This document shows positions 1 through 5,336 of a stretch of 5,336 bases of DNA, piece by piece (the first letter of the stretch is position 1; each line of letters begins with the position of its first letter). The DNA is from Bacillota bacterium (lineage in GTDB: Bacteria; Bacillota; Clostridia; Lachnospirales; Lachnospiraceae). The notes below the pieces were generated by a model, which was not told the origin of the DNA, searched no databases, and saw only the letters and a program-made list of their open reading frames with translations. The position numbers were made by a program, and so were the translations under genes. The stretch lies in assembly GCA_023389295.1 (NCBI GenBank), contig JAEWEO010000255.1, positions 1-5,336 of the forward strand. The letters are read 5' to 3'.

Positions 1-60
1 GCTATTTGATATGGTATTGGCTTTATCCGTATCAATACCTATTTCAGCAACCATGGTTTG
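1..60 (-). pseudogene. flgK: Out-of-frame continuation of flgK2 (FlgK C-terminus, runs off the window)
   Basis: Read on the minus strand from position 60 leftwards, this stretch is open to the window edge. It encodes 20 residues beginning QTMVAEIG and containing DKANTISN. They align with the corresponding C-terminal region of the neighbouring intact FlgK1 (TAFISEIA...NTISSNQ, from about residue 502), including the shared E-I and N-T-I-S. The upstream flgK2 frame ends in FF exactly where FlgK1 has YY just before this segment. The fragment is therefore the natural continuation of flgK2, displaced by one base at the T8 run at 61-68. By comparison with FlgK1, about 76 residues should follow the junction, most of them beyond the window. 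Whether they are ever translated in fusion with the first 542 residues cannot be told from the sequence. Confidence 0.85.
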
Positions 61-1687
61 AAAAAAAAGCTTCCGGTGTTCCTTGTTCAAAGGCTGTTTT
101 ATTGTTTCGCAGCGCCAGCAAGCGGTCGATAATATCATTATTCTCCGGACCATTTGTTACGTCGGAGGATGCTGCAAGTAATCCCGGATTATCGAAGAAG
201 CTACTGTTTACAGTGAAGTTCTCTGCTGTTATAAAATAATAAGAGCCATACAAAGGTTGACCCTCCGGTACCTCTTCATAAAATCCACCGGTCTGTGAGT
301 CAAAGGTATCATAATCATAATACTCGGCATCGTCAGACCCCTTTAAAGGACCAAAGGTATAATTCCTGCCGGATACTTTATTCGTAGCACCAAAGAGATC
401 CATTCCGGCTTTACCTTCCAGATCTACACCATCTCTATGAACATTATTAAACTCACTAGCGAAAGTTCTTACAAATTCATTCAGCTGATTCATGTAGTAG
501 GGTATTCCCTTATAATTAATACTATCTCCTATGGAACCCATAACATCAATTGCATCAACAGCAACCGGTTCATTAAGTTCAAAGGTATAGATGTAATTGC
601 CGCTGTCCACGTCCTTCGTCGCTTGAAATCCGGTATAGGTATAAACACGGTTCCCTACCGTTATTTCTCCGGTCTGTGGTATATTTAATTTTCTAACATC
701 GTTTACACTTGCTTCTGTGATGGTCAAGTGATATTCACCGGCTTCTGCACTTACAGTTCCTTTAAAGTTCTCCTGATTATTACCATCTCGGACCTCAAAT
801 AATGCCTGAAGCGTTCCCCCGAGTGTATTACTACGCTCATTAAAATCTTGTCCATTTTCCCAAACAATATCATATAATCCGTCAATATCATTCTGATTAT
901 ACTTCTCGCTTTTTGGCTCTACTTTAAGTTTATTACAGTTGCCCCCATCCACAAGGGTGACGCCGTCTAATTTTATAACATAACTGGTTAGACCGACTTC
1001 CGCCAAACCCACCTTTTTCTCAGTTACAGTTATATTTGCAATCTCAGACAATTCATCAACCAGAAGAGCTCTCTGATCTCTTAAGTCGTTCGCAGTACCC
1101 CCTTGAACCTCTAAGGTATTGATCTGTTTTGTAAGTATCGAGATCTGTTGAGCGGTTGAATTGATCTGATCTATTTTGTTCTTAATTTCAAAATTACAAT
1201 CTTCTTGAACGCTTTTTAAATTCGTCGAAATAGTATTAAAATACTCGGTTAAGCTCTTGGCATAATTGATAACTTGTGTTCTTACTGTTAAACTGGAAGG
1301 ATTTTTCTGTAGTTCTGACAAACTATCATACATGGAATTATAGGTTGTAGTAAACCCATCGTCATTGATTTCATTAAAATAGTTCTCTATCTCAGTCATA
1401 TAGTGAGACTTACTCTCGTACTGACCAAAGAGGGTATTATTCTTCCAGAATTTCTCGTCGTAATACACTTCTCTTAGTTGAGTGACGCCTGTTATACTAA
1501 CACCGGTACCGGCCATACCATAAGTACTGTTCATTCTCATTGCTTTACCGGCCTGTTGCCCCATAACCTGCCTGCTATAGCCATCAGTTTCTGCATTACT
1601 AATGTTATGTGCTGTCGTGTCCAAGGCAGACTGATATGCATATAATCCGGTTTGTCCAATATTTAATCCAAAAAATGTTGATGCCAT
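44..1687 (-). CDS. flgK: Flagellar hook-associated protein FlgK, second copy (FlgK2); frame broken near the C-terminus
   Basis: Second FlgK (HAP1) homologue of the operon; FlgK forms the junction ring between hook and filament. The uninterrupted frame has 547 codons. Residues 1-40 are a classical flagellar rod/hook-type N-terminus (GLNIGQTGLYAYQSALDTTA, then HNISNAETDGYSRQ). NDLRDQRALLVDEL at 200-213 and the GIPYY...EFNNVHRDGVDLEG stretch at about 394-425 are typical of FlgK. Residues about 311-391 form a beta-rich insertion in the outer part of the protein. Residues 1-542 look native; the last five (SNHGC) are out of frame, and the true C-terminus continues in another frame at 1-60. As written, the product lacks most of the C-terminal D0 helix needed for axial assembly. 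The ATG at 1687 is preceded directly by an in-frame TAG, so no earlier start is possible. The ribosome site is weak: AAGG lies about 12 bases upstream. The gene begins 34 bases after flgK1 ends. Confidence 0.9.
   Translation of the reverse strand: MASTFFGLNIGQTGLYAYQSALDTTAHNISNAETDGYSRQVMGQQAGKAMRMNSTYGMAGTGVSITGVTQLREVYYDEKFWKNNTLFGQYESKSHYMTEIENYFNEINDDGFTTTYNSMYDSLSELQKNPSSLTVRTQVINYAKSLTEYFNTISTNLKSVQEDCNFEIKNKIDQINSTAQQISILTKQINTLEVQGGTANDLRDQRALLVDELSEIANITVTEKKVGLAEVGLTSYVIKLDGVTLVDGGNCNKLKVEPKSEKYNQNDIDGLYDIVWENGQDFNERSNTLGGTLQALFEVRDGNNQENFKGTVSAEAGEYHLTITEASVNDVRKLNIPQTGEITVGNRVYTYTGFQATKDVDSGNYIYTFELNEPVAVDAIDVMGSIGDSINYKGIPYYMNQLNEFVRTFASEFNNVHRDGVDLEGKAGMDLFGATNKVSGRNYTFGPLKGSDDAEYYDYDTFDSQTGGFYEEVPEGQPLYGSYYFITAENFTVNSSFFDNPGLLAASSDVTNGPENNDIIDRLLALRNNKTAFEQGTPEAFFSNHGC
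61..68 (-). repeat. T8 homopolymer (A8 on +) at the flgK2 frame break
   Basis: Eight consecutive A on the plus strand (T on the coding strand) lie within codons 540-543 of flgK2. Everything upstream fits FlgK in one frame and everything downstream fits FlgK in another. Removing one T would give GCT TTT TTT CAA and join the two frames as EAFFQTMVAEIG. Homopolymers of this length are known sites of replication slippage, RNA-polymerase slippage and sequencing miscounts. The sequence alone cannot separate these. Confidence 0.85.
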
Positions 1688-1721
1688 CTAACACCCATAC
1701 CTTTCTAGCTTACGGTACTAA

Positions 1722-3455
1722 TTACGCTAATTTTAACAGCAAATCCTCCAGCATCTGGCTGACCACGTTAACATAACGAGCCGATGCATTATATGCATGC
1801 TGATATTTAATTAAGTTCGTTAACTCTTCATCGGAGGAAACACCGGTCACTTGCATTCTCTGGTTATTAATACTTTCTACCATCGAAACCTGATTACTGC
1901 TGATTGTATTTAGCTGCTCTCCACGATTTGCTATCTCAGAAATAAACGCGGTGTAATAGTCACTAAAGTTATTACTTGTCAACGTATTCGGAGATAAGGT
2001 AGCAAAGCTTTCCTGCCAGGCAGATAGTAACTGTTTTGCTGTATCAATATCATAATCTCCTGAACCGGAATTGTTTGATAACGGAATGTATGCATAATTT
2101 TTAAGTATCTCCGGGTTAACCTCTATCTCACCTAGTGTAAATAAGGAGTAATTATCATTTTTATCTTCTTCATTATAAATTCTTGCTAGGATTGTCTCAT
2201 AGGTACCATCTTCATTCAGTATCTCTATCTCTTGCTCTTCACTATACCTAGGCATAGACTTTCTATTAAAAAGTGCCTCGCCCATGGTTTTATTCTCATC
2301 CATTCCAACCGGGGCTTTATCTTGATCTAATATCTTAATCTTGGTACCATCAGAAAGTGTAACCTCTTTGTTCGGACTCAATATATCATTAATGGTTGTA
2401 GTAATACCATGGATTAATTGATCAAACTGCGCCTGAACTGTCATAATAACGGAATTGTTGATGGTATTGTTGTAATCTAGTATCGCTTGATTATACAACG
2501 ACTCCGATTCATAATTCTCTCTAATGGGGATATCCTTATAATTTGCTTTCTCAGATCCACGGGCCGTCAGTAATCCTTTGAGATATCCAATATCCGTATT
2601 GCTTTCAGAGGAATAGGCCTTATCCAAATTATAGACATCCATTCCGCCGTAAGAGGTCCATACCGGTTTTAACATTTCGGTTTCTTCGCTGACGCGAACT
2701 GCCTCCATATGATGCACCAGATCCTCTGTAACAAAGGGAACCCCCTCAAGATTTACATTAACTACACCCTTTGTATCCTCTTTATATGTAATATTCGCGT
2801 ATTTACCAAGCTCATCCAAAAGATTATTTCGTTGGTCTCGAAGGTCATTGGCATTCTCAACACCATTACTTTCAAACTGTCTAATCTTTATATTTAAGGC
2901 TTTAATTTCATCGCCTATTTCATTAATCCGTTTAATCTGGTCGCGAATTTTTGTATTCAAATTAATTTGATAATCATTTAATTGTTTGGAGATATTATCC
3001 GCTCTCTCCATAAAAGTGACCGAAGTCTCAATTAAGGAGGCTCTTGCTACTATACTATCCGGTTCCTTTGCCAGTTCCTGCAATGCAGTCCAAAAGTCAC
3101 CTAATACATTCTGAAAGGCTTCACCTTCTAACTCCCCAAACAGACTCTCAACCTCATTCACTGATTCGTATTGAGCGTCATAAAAAGCCTGCCTACCGAT
3201 CTCCTGGCGATATGCTTTATCAAGGAATATATCACGAACCTGCTTAATTGAAGCAAAATCCGCTCCAAGTCCCTTTAGCATACTGGAGGAATAGGATTCA
3301 CCTATTTTAATATAACTTGAATCTGTAAGCAGCACCTGCTGCCTTACAAATCCCTTCGTATCTACGTTAGCTAGATTGTGGGATGTCGTATTCAAAGCTG
3401 CTTGACTGACATTCAGTCCGGACACACCGATATATAAACCACTCATCGAACTCAT
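1722..3455 (-). CDS. flgK: Flagellar hook-associated protein FlgK, first copy (FlgK1), complete
   Basis: Complete FlgK-family protein of 577 residues, within the usual range for Firmicutes FlgK; it is exported through the flagellar apparatus and is expected to sit at the hook-filament junction. Residues 1-40 carry the conserved N-terminal axial motif (SGLYIGVSGLNVSQAALNTT, then SHNLANVDTKGFVRQ). NDLRDQRNNLLDEL is at 203-216. The last 40 residues (about 538-577) are the C-terminal signature GVSSDEELTNLIKYQHAYNA, SARYVN, then LEDLLLKLA. The middle (about 240-480) is divergent and lacks the NxxHxxG stretch seen in FlgK2. A GTG at 3464 is an in-frame alternative start, but the ATG at 3455 has AGGTGA five bases upstream and gives the standard family N-terminus. 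It follows flgN by 21 bases and precedes flgK2 by 34, so co-transcription is likely. Confidence 0.94.
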   Translation of the reverse strand: MSSMSGLYIGVSGLNVSQAALNTTSHNLANVDTKGFVRQQVLLTDSSYIKIGESYSSSMLKGLGADFASIKQVRDIFLDKAYRQEIGRQAFYDAQYESVNEVESLFGELEGEAFQNVLGDFWTALQELAKEPDSIVARASLIETSVTFMERADNISKQLNDYQINLNTKIRDQIKRINEIGDEIKALNIKIRQFESNGVENANDLRDQRNNLLDELGKYANITYKEDTKGVVNVNLEGVPFVTEDLVHHMEAVRVSEETEMLKPVWTSYGGMDVYNLDKAYSSESNTDIGYLKGLLTARGSEKANYKDIPIRENYESESLYNQAILDYNNTINNSVIMTVQAQFDQLIHGITTTINDILSPNKEVTLSDGTKIKILDQDKAPVGMDENKTMGEALFNRKSMPRYSEEQEIEILNEDGTYETILARIYNEEDKNDNYSLFTLGEIEVNPEILKNYAYIPLSNNSGSGDYDIDTAKQLLSAWQESFATLSPNTLTSNNFSDYYTAFISEIANRGEQLNTISSNQVSMVESINNQRMQVTGVSSDEELTNLIKYQHAYNASARYVNVVSQMLEDLLLKLA

Positions 3456-3460
3456 GAACT

Positions 3461-3466
3461 TCACCT
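3461..3466 (-). promoter_or_regulatory. Ribosome binding site of flgK1 (decides the start)
   Basis: AGGTGA on the minus strand ends five bases before the ATG at 3455. This favours that ATG over the upstream GTG at 3464, which overlaps the site itself, and over the ATG at 3446, which is about 14 bases away. Confidence 0.6.
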
Positions 3467-3476
3467 AACCTTACTT

Positions 3477-3992
3477 TTACTGTTTCGCATCGAACATCCC
3501 TGTTACCCGCGAATTCGCCTCATATCTTGAAGCTCCCTTTGTGTAAGTATTATTCCCCGGCGACATCCTTGTGCTTTGAATAAAATTCATATTGAATTCT
3601 ATCATTTCTAGGGATTGTTGTATTAAAGAATTGTTACGATTATTTATTTCTACTAATCTATGAATTGTTTTCTTTAGATTATCATGTAAATGAGAAAGAG
3701 TCTTTTGCTCTTTCGGTTGTTTTTCCATCAAATCTATCAGAGTCTTAAGGGTAAAATCGCCTGATTTTCTGTTAATTACAGTTTTGATATTCATCATAAC
3801 CGTATCCCTCTTATGTTCAAGTGCATTAATCTTATCAACTGCAAGCTGTTCCTTATCCGTTATCTCCTGTAATGCAATTAGGTCATTTTTTACAATGATC
3901 TGTGTCTTTGCATCCGATATCGGTATCAGTTGTTGATAGATTTCATGTTCCTGCTCCAAGATTTGAATTAATTCTTCCATTAAGCTTGCCAC
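3477..3992 (-). CDS. flgN: Flagellar export chaperone FlgN-like protein
   Basis: Predicted cytoplasmic chaperone that binds the C-terminal helices of the hook-associated proteins FlgK and FlgL and delivers them to the flagellar type III export gate. The product is 171 residues, about the size of Bacillus FlgN (YvyG). It is almost entirely helical and charged, with long amphipathic stretches at about 3-75 and 83-142, as expected of the FlgN fold, and no signal peptide or membrane segment. The C-terminal tail (SRYEANSRVTGMFDAKQ) resembles the Tyr/Gly...Asp-Lys tail common in clostridial FlgN. Sequence conservation in this family is low, so much of the call rests on position between flgM and flgK. 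The start is GTG at 3992, with AGAGGG six bases upstream; the in-frame ATG at 3980 has no good site. It lies 59 bases after flgM. Confidence 0.88.
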   Translation of the reverse strand: MASLMEELIQILEQEHEIYQQLIPISDAKTQIIVKNDLIALQEITDKEQLAVDKINALEHKRDTVMMNIKTVINRKSGDFTLKTLIDLMEKQPKEQKTLSHLHDNLKKTIHRLVEINNRNNSLIQQSLEMIEFNMNFIQSTRMSPGNNTYTKGASRYEANSRVTGMFDAKQ

Positions 3993-3998
3993 TTCAAA

Positions 3999-4004
3999 CC
4001 CTCT
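3999..4004 (-). promoter_or_regulatory. Ribosome binding site of flgN (supports a GTG start)
   Basis: AGAGGG on the minus strand lies six bases before the GTG at 3992. The next in-frame ATG (3980) is 18 bases from this site, too far for good initiation, so the GTG start is preferred. Confidence 0.6.
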
Positions 4005-4051
4005 TTTCTATGCAGGTATCCTATCATTAGAGATATTATCCTCGCCGGTGA

Positions 4052-4324
4052 TTATAGTTGATCCATATTCTCCACAAGCTTGTCAGCAACATCACCTATT
4101 GTAATGTTGTAAGTTCCTGCTTCCATACGCTCTTTAATTTCTTTCACAGTTGCTTCTCTGACATCAGGAGTACGAGCCACAATCTGCTTCGCTACTTGAT
4201 AATCCTTACCTACTTGAGATATCTCAAGCCTATCACTAAAGCTATTACTACCTGCTTTCGCTGTACTCTTTACATTGCTTGCCTTGTATAATTCACTAAT
4301 TTTATTGAATGCATCTATACGCAT
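4052..4324 (-). CDS. flgM: Anti-sigma-28 factor FlgM
   Basis: FlgM binds the flagellar sigma factor (sigma-28/SigD) and blocks late flagellar genes until the hook-basal body is complete. The product is 90 residues, normal for the family. Residues 1-30 are polar and probably disordered, as is typical. The conserved sigma-binding helical part spans about 31-88: DRLEISQVGKDYQVAKQIVA, then PDVREATVKEIKERMEAGTY, then IGDVADKLVENM. The PDVR...VKEIK...GTY...IADKL pattern is the family hallmark. The start is ATG at 4324, with AGGTGG eight bases upstream. The frame also has two GTG codons at 4336 and 4333, but they lie inside or next to that site and would add VKR-type residues not usual at a FlgM N-terminus. 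It is first in the flgM-flgN-flgK1-flgK2 cluster, behind a sigma-28-like promoter, which would give negative autoregulation. Confidence 0.93.
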   Translation of the reverse strand: MRIDAFNKISELYKASNVKSTAKAGSNSFSDRLEISQVGKDYQVAKQIVARTPDVREATVKEIKERMEAGTYNITIGDVADKLVENMDQL

Positions 4325-4332
4325 CCTTTTCA

Positions 4333-4338
4333 CCACCT
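4333..4338 (-). promoter_or_regulatory. Ribosome binding site of flgM (decides the start)
   Basis: AGGTGG on the minus strand lies eight bases before the ATG at 4324. The alternative GTG codons at 4336 and 4333 overlap or abut this site and have no good site of their own upstream, so the ATG is chosen. Confidence 0.6.
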
Positions 4339-4377
4339 ATCCAAATATACTCCATTATTTCTTTTACTCTATAATAT

Positions 4378-4404
4378 TTATCGGATGTTTTATCATTATC
4401 ATTA
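4378..4404 (-). promoter_or_regulatory. Sigma-28 (SigD)-like promoter upstream of flgM
   Basis: The minus strand carries TAAT (4404-4401), a 15-base spacer and TCCGATAA (4385-4378). The SigD/sigma-28 consensus is TAAA, 14-16 bases, GCCGATAA/T. The -10 element matches at seven of eight positions and the -35 at three of four, with ideal spacing. Transcription would start near 4370 and give a leader of about 45 bases before flgM. In Bacillus and enteric bacteria flgM is under sigma-28 control, so the placement makes biological sense. A perfect TATAAT overlaps it (4406-4401), but no fair sigma-A -35 element lies 16-18 bases upstream of that. Confidence 0.6.
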
Positions 4405-4468
4405 TAGTTAATTTGAATTTTCTTATGTTTATATAAAAATTGTAAGTATCACAGATAAGATGGGCATA

Positions 4469-4515
4469 AAAAATGCGATAGGGGAAGTTTGAGATACTTT
4501 CCTTATCACATTTTT
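4469..4515 (-). terminator. Long imperfect hairpin with T-rich flanks, probable terminator
   Basis: Arms of 20 bases (4469-4488 and 4496-4515) enclose a 7-base loop. Read on the minus strand, 17 pairs are Watson-Crick, one is a G-U wobble and two are A-C mismatches, and the 3' arm ends in six T. It lies about 70 bases after the permease stop codon and before the flgM promoter, where a terminator is expected. Read on the plus strand it has 17 pairs, two wobbles and one mismatch, ending in five T. It could therefore work both ways, but no plus-strand gene needs it within the window. Confidence 0.6.
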
Positions 4516-4537
4516 ATACATTGATTACAGGTTTCAT

Positions 4538-4561
4538 AAAATGTCTGCGAAGCTGACATTT
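4538..4561 (-). terminator. Short hairpin just after the permease gene, possible terminator
   Basis: Perfect 8-base arms (aaaatgtc at 4538-4545 and gacatttt at 4554-4561) enclose a further GC/GC pairing with a GAA (plus) or TTC (minus) triloop, separated by one mismatched pair. On the minus strand the 3' arm ends in four T followed by ATG, a weak T tract. It begins 26 bases after the permease stop codon. It may act with the stronger hairpin at 4469-4515, or protect the 3' end of the mRNA. Confidence 0.45.
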
Positions 4562-4586
4562 TTGACTATGTATTAATTTATTCTTT

Positions 4587-5336
4587 CTAGCTCCAGATGA
4601 TCCAGTTTAACAGATATCCGGTTACTACCGCTGTTAATGTAAATGGTACACTAATTTTCATAAAGGTTAATGCCTTAACCTCATATCCTTCCTTACGAAG
4701 AATGCCAAGACCGGTAATATTTGCAGAAGCACCTATTGGTGTAATATTTCCTCCAAGGGTTGCCCCAATAAGCAAACCAAAGAAAAGAAGATTCGGTTCG
4801 ATTCCAAGTAATGAAGAGATCTCAGCTGTAACAGGAAGCATGGTTGCTACATAAGGAATGTTATCTATGAAGGCAGAAAACAGCACCGACGCCCATACAA
4901 TTAAGGTATATACCAGGAACACATTATCCTTACTTACACGAACAAATAACTTACTAATATCTTGTACAAGTCCTGCTTCTGTAATTCCTGCTATTACAAT
5001 GAATAAACCAGTTAACAAAAGAATGGTGTCATAATCAATCCCCTTAACATCATCTAGGATCGACCCAAAACTTCTTCTTTTCATGACCTTTCTGATTAGC
5101 CCAATAAAAAACATGCCCATGCAAATTAAACCATTCGTAATATCCGGTTTTTTCTCGAGAAAGGAAGCAAAGATGAGTAAAGCTACGATCCCTACCAGTA
5201 AAACGGAAGGAAAATAGTCCTCCACCTGTGTACGTTCCTTAACTGATATCGGTTGTTTTTCCTTGCGAAACAGTAGTAGTAAAACAATTGTTGAAGCAAT
5301 GGCACCTGCTTCAACTACCCAGAACATACCAATTCT
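4587..5336 (-). CDS. ArsB/NhaD (SLC13-like, ion transporter superfamily) permease, C-terminal part
   Basis: Inner-membrane transporter, 5'-truncated by the window: the frame stays open through 5336, so the methionine at 5327 is probably internal. About 249 C-terminal residues are visible and the family usually has 400 or more. Counting from that methionine, hydrophobic segments lie at about 1-20, 41-58, 63-79, 100-120, 136-154, 178-200 and 223-245. Two family-type motifs are visible: SAFIDNIPYVATMLPV (151-166), corresponding to the S-x-x-x-D-N hairpin of the superfamily, and LGGNITPIGASANI (191-204), corresponding to the G-G-x-x-T-x-I-G-x-x-x-N-I hairpin. Both fit substrate or sodium binding in two re-entrant loops. 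Related proteins carry arsenite, sodium/protons, or di- and tricarboxylates; the substrate cannot be assigned here. It is on the same strand as the flagellar genes but separated from them by hairpins and a promoter, so it is probably an unrelated unit. Confidence 0.85.
   Translation of the reverse strand, partial: RIGMFWVVEAGAIASTIVLLLLFRKEKQPISVKERTQVEDYFPSVLLVGIVALLIFASFLEKKPDITNGLICMGMFFIGLIRKVMKRRSFGSILDDVKGIDYDTILLLTGLFIVIAGITEAGLVQDISKLFVRVSKDNVFLVYTLIVWASVLFSAFIDNIPYVATMLPVTAEISSLLGIEPNLLFFGLLIGATLGGNITPIGASANITGLGILRKEGYEVKALTFMKISVPFTLTAVVTGYLLNWIIWS

Noticed and set aside
437..688. Plus-strand open frame inside flgK2
   Set aside because: It lies wholly opposite a strongly supported FlgK coding region, has no family resemblance, and is best seen as a shadow of that gene. 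The same holds for the plus-strand frames at 6-239, 2709-2897, 3044-3247, 4058-4291 and 4597-4854.
4322..4336. GTG at 4336 as the start of flgM
   Set aside because: The GTG codons at 4336 and 4333 overlap or abut the AGGTGG ribosome site that serves the ATG at 4324, and the ATG gives a standard FlgM N-terminus.
4401..4406. Perfect TATAAT as the main sigma-A promoter of flgM
   Set aside because: No TTGACA-like hexamer lies 16-18 bases upstream and there is no extended TG element. The overlapping sigma-28 pattern explains the position better.
4444..4499. Inverted repeat aagtatc/gatactt overlapping the large hairpin, as a possible antiterminator or riboswitch
   Set aside because: On the minus strand the second arm lies after the terminator T run, so it cannot act as an antiterminator. 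Seven base pairs across more than 40 bases in AT-rich DNA can arise by chance, and no known riboswitch core is visible.
1..5336. An undescribed defence or mobile system, CRISPR array or RNA gene
   Set aside because: All long frames are flagellar or transporter genes, the only sizeable gap is 250 bases, and no spaced repeats, transposase, integrase or tRNA-like fold was seen.

Overview
The window reads as one strand (minus) of a low-GC Firmicutes chromosome. The protein sequences and gene order point to a motile clostridium, most likely of the Lachnospiraceae type (low GC, order flgM-flgN-flgK-flgK). The taxon is an inference, because no rRNA or other decisive marker is present.

Layout in the direction of transcription (right to left). 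At the right edge (4587-5336) is the C-terminal part of a membrane permease of the ArsB/NhaD/SLC13 ion-transporter superfamily, cut by the window end. A 250-base AT-rich gap follows (roughly 4337-4586). It holds two hairpins that probably end permease transcription, then a sigma-28/SigD-like promoter. Next comes a late flagellar operon: flgM (anti-sigma-28 factor), flgN (chaperone for hook-associated proteins), a complete flgK homologue (flgK1), and a second divergent flgK homologue (flgK2) running off the left edge. Spacings are short and there is no obvious internal terminator, so these four are probably co-transcribed.

How they work together: FlgM holds sigma-28 inactive until the hook is finished and FlgM is exported. 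FlgN escorts FlgK (and FlgL) to the export apparatus. FlgK forms the first hook-filament junction ring. This matches the Bacillus flgM-flgN-flgK-flgL locus, except that flgK is present twice.

The most notable observation is in flgK2. Its reading frame stops at 44-46, but the conserved FlgK C-terminus continues in another frame from position 60 to the window edge. The two frames meet at a run of eight T (minus strand), and seven T would restore a full-length FlgK. This could be a true inactivating mutation, a phase-variable tract, a transcriptional-slippage site or a sequencing error. No new defence system, CRISPR array, mobile element or RNA gene was seen.
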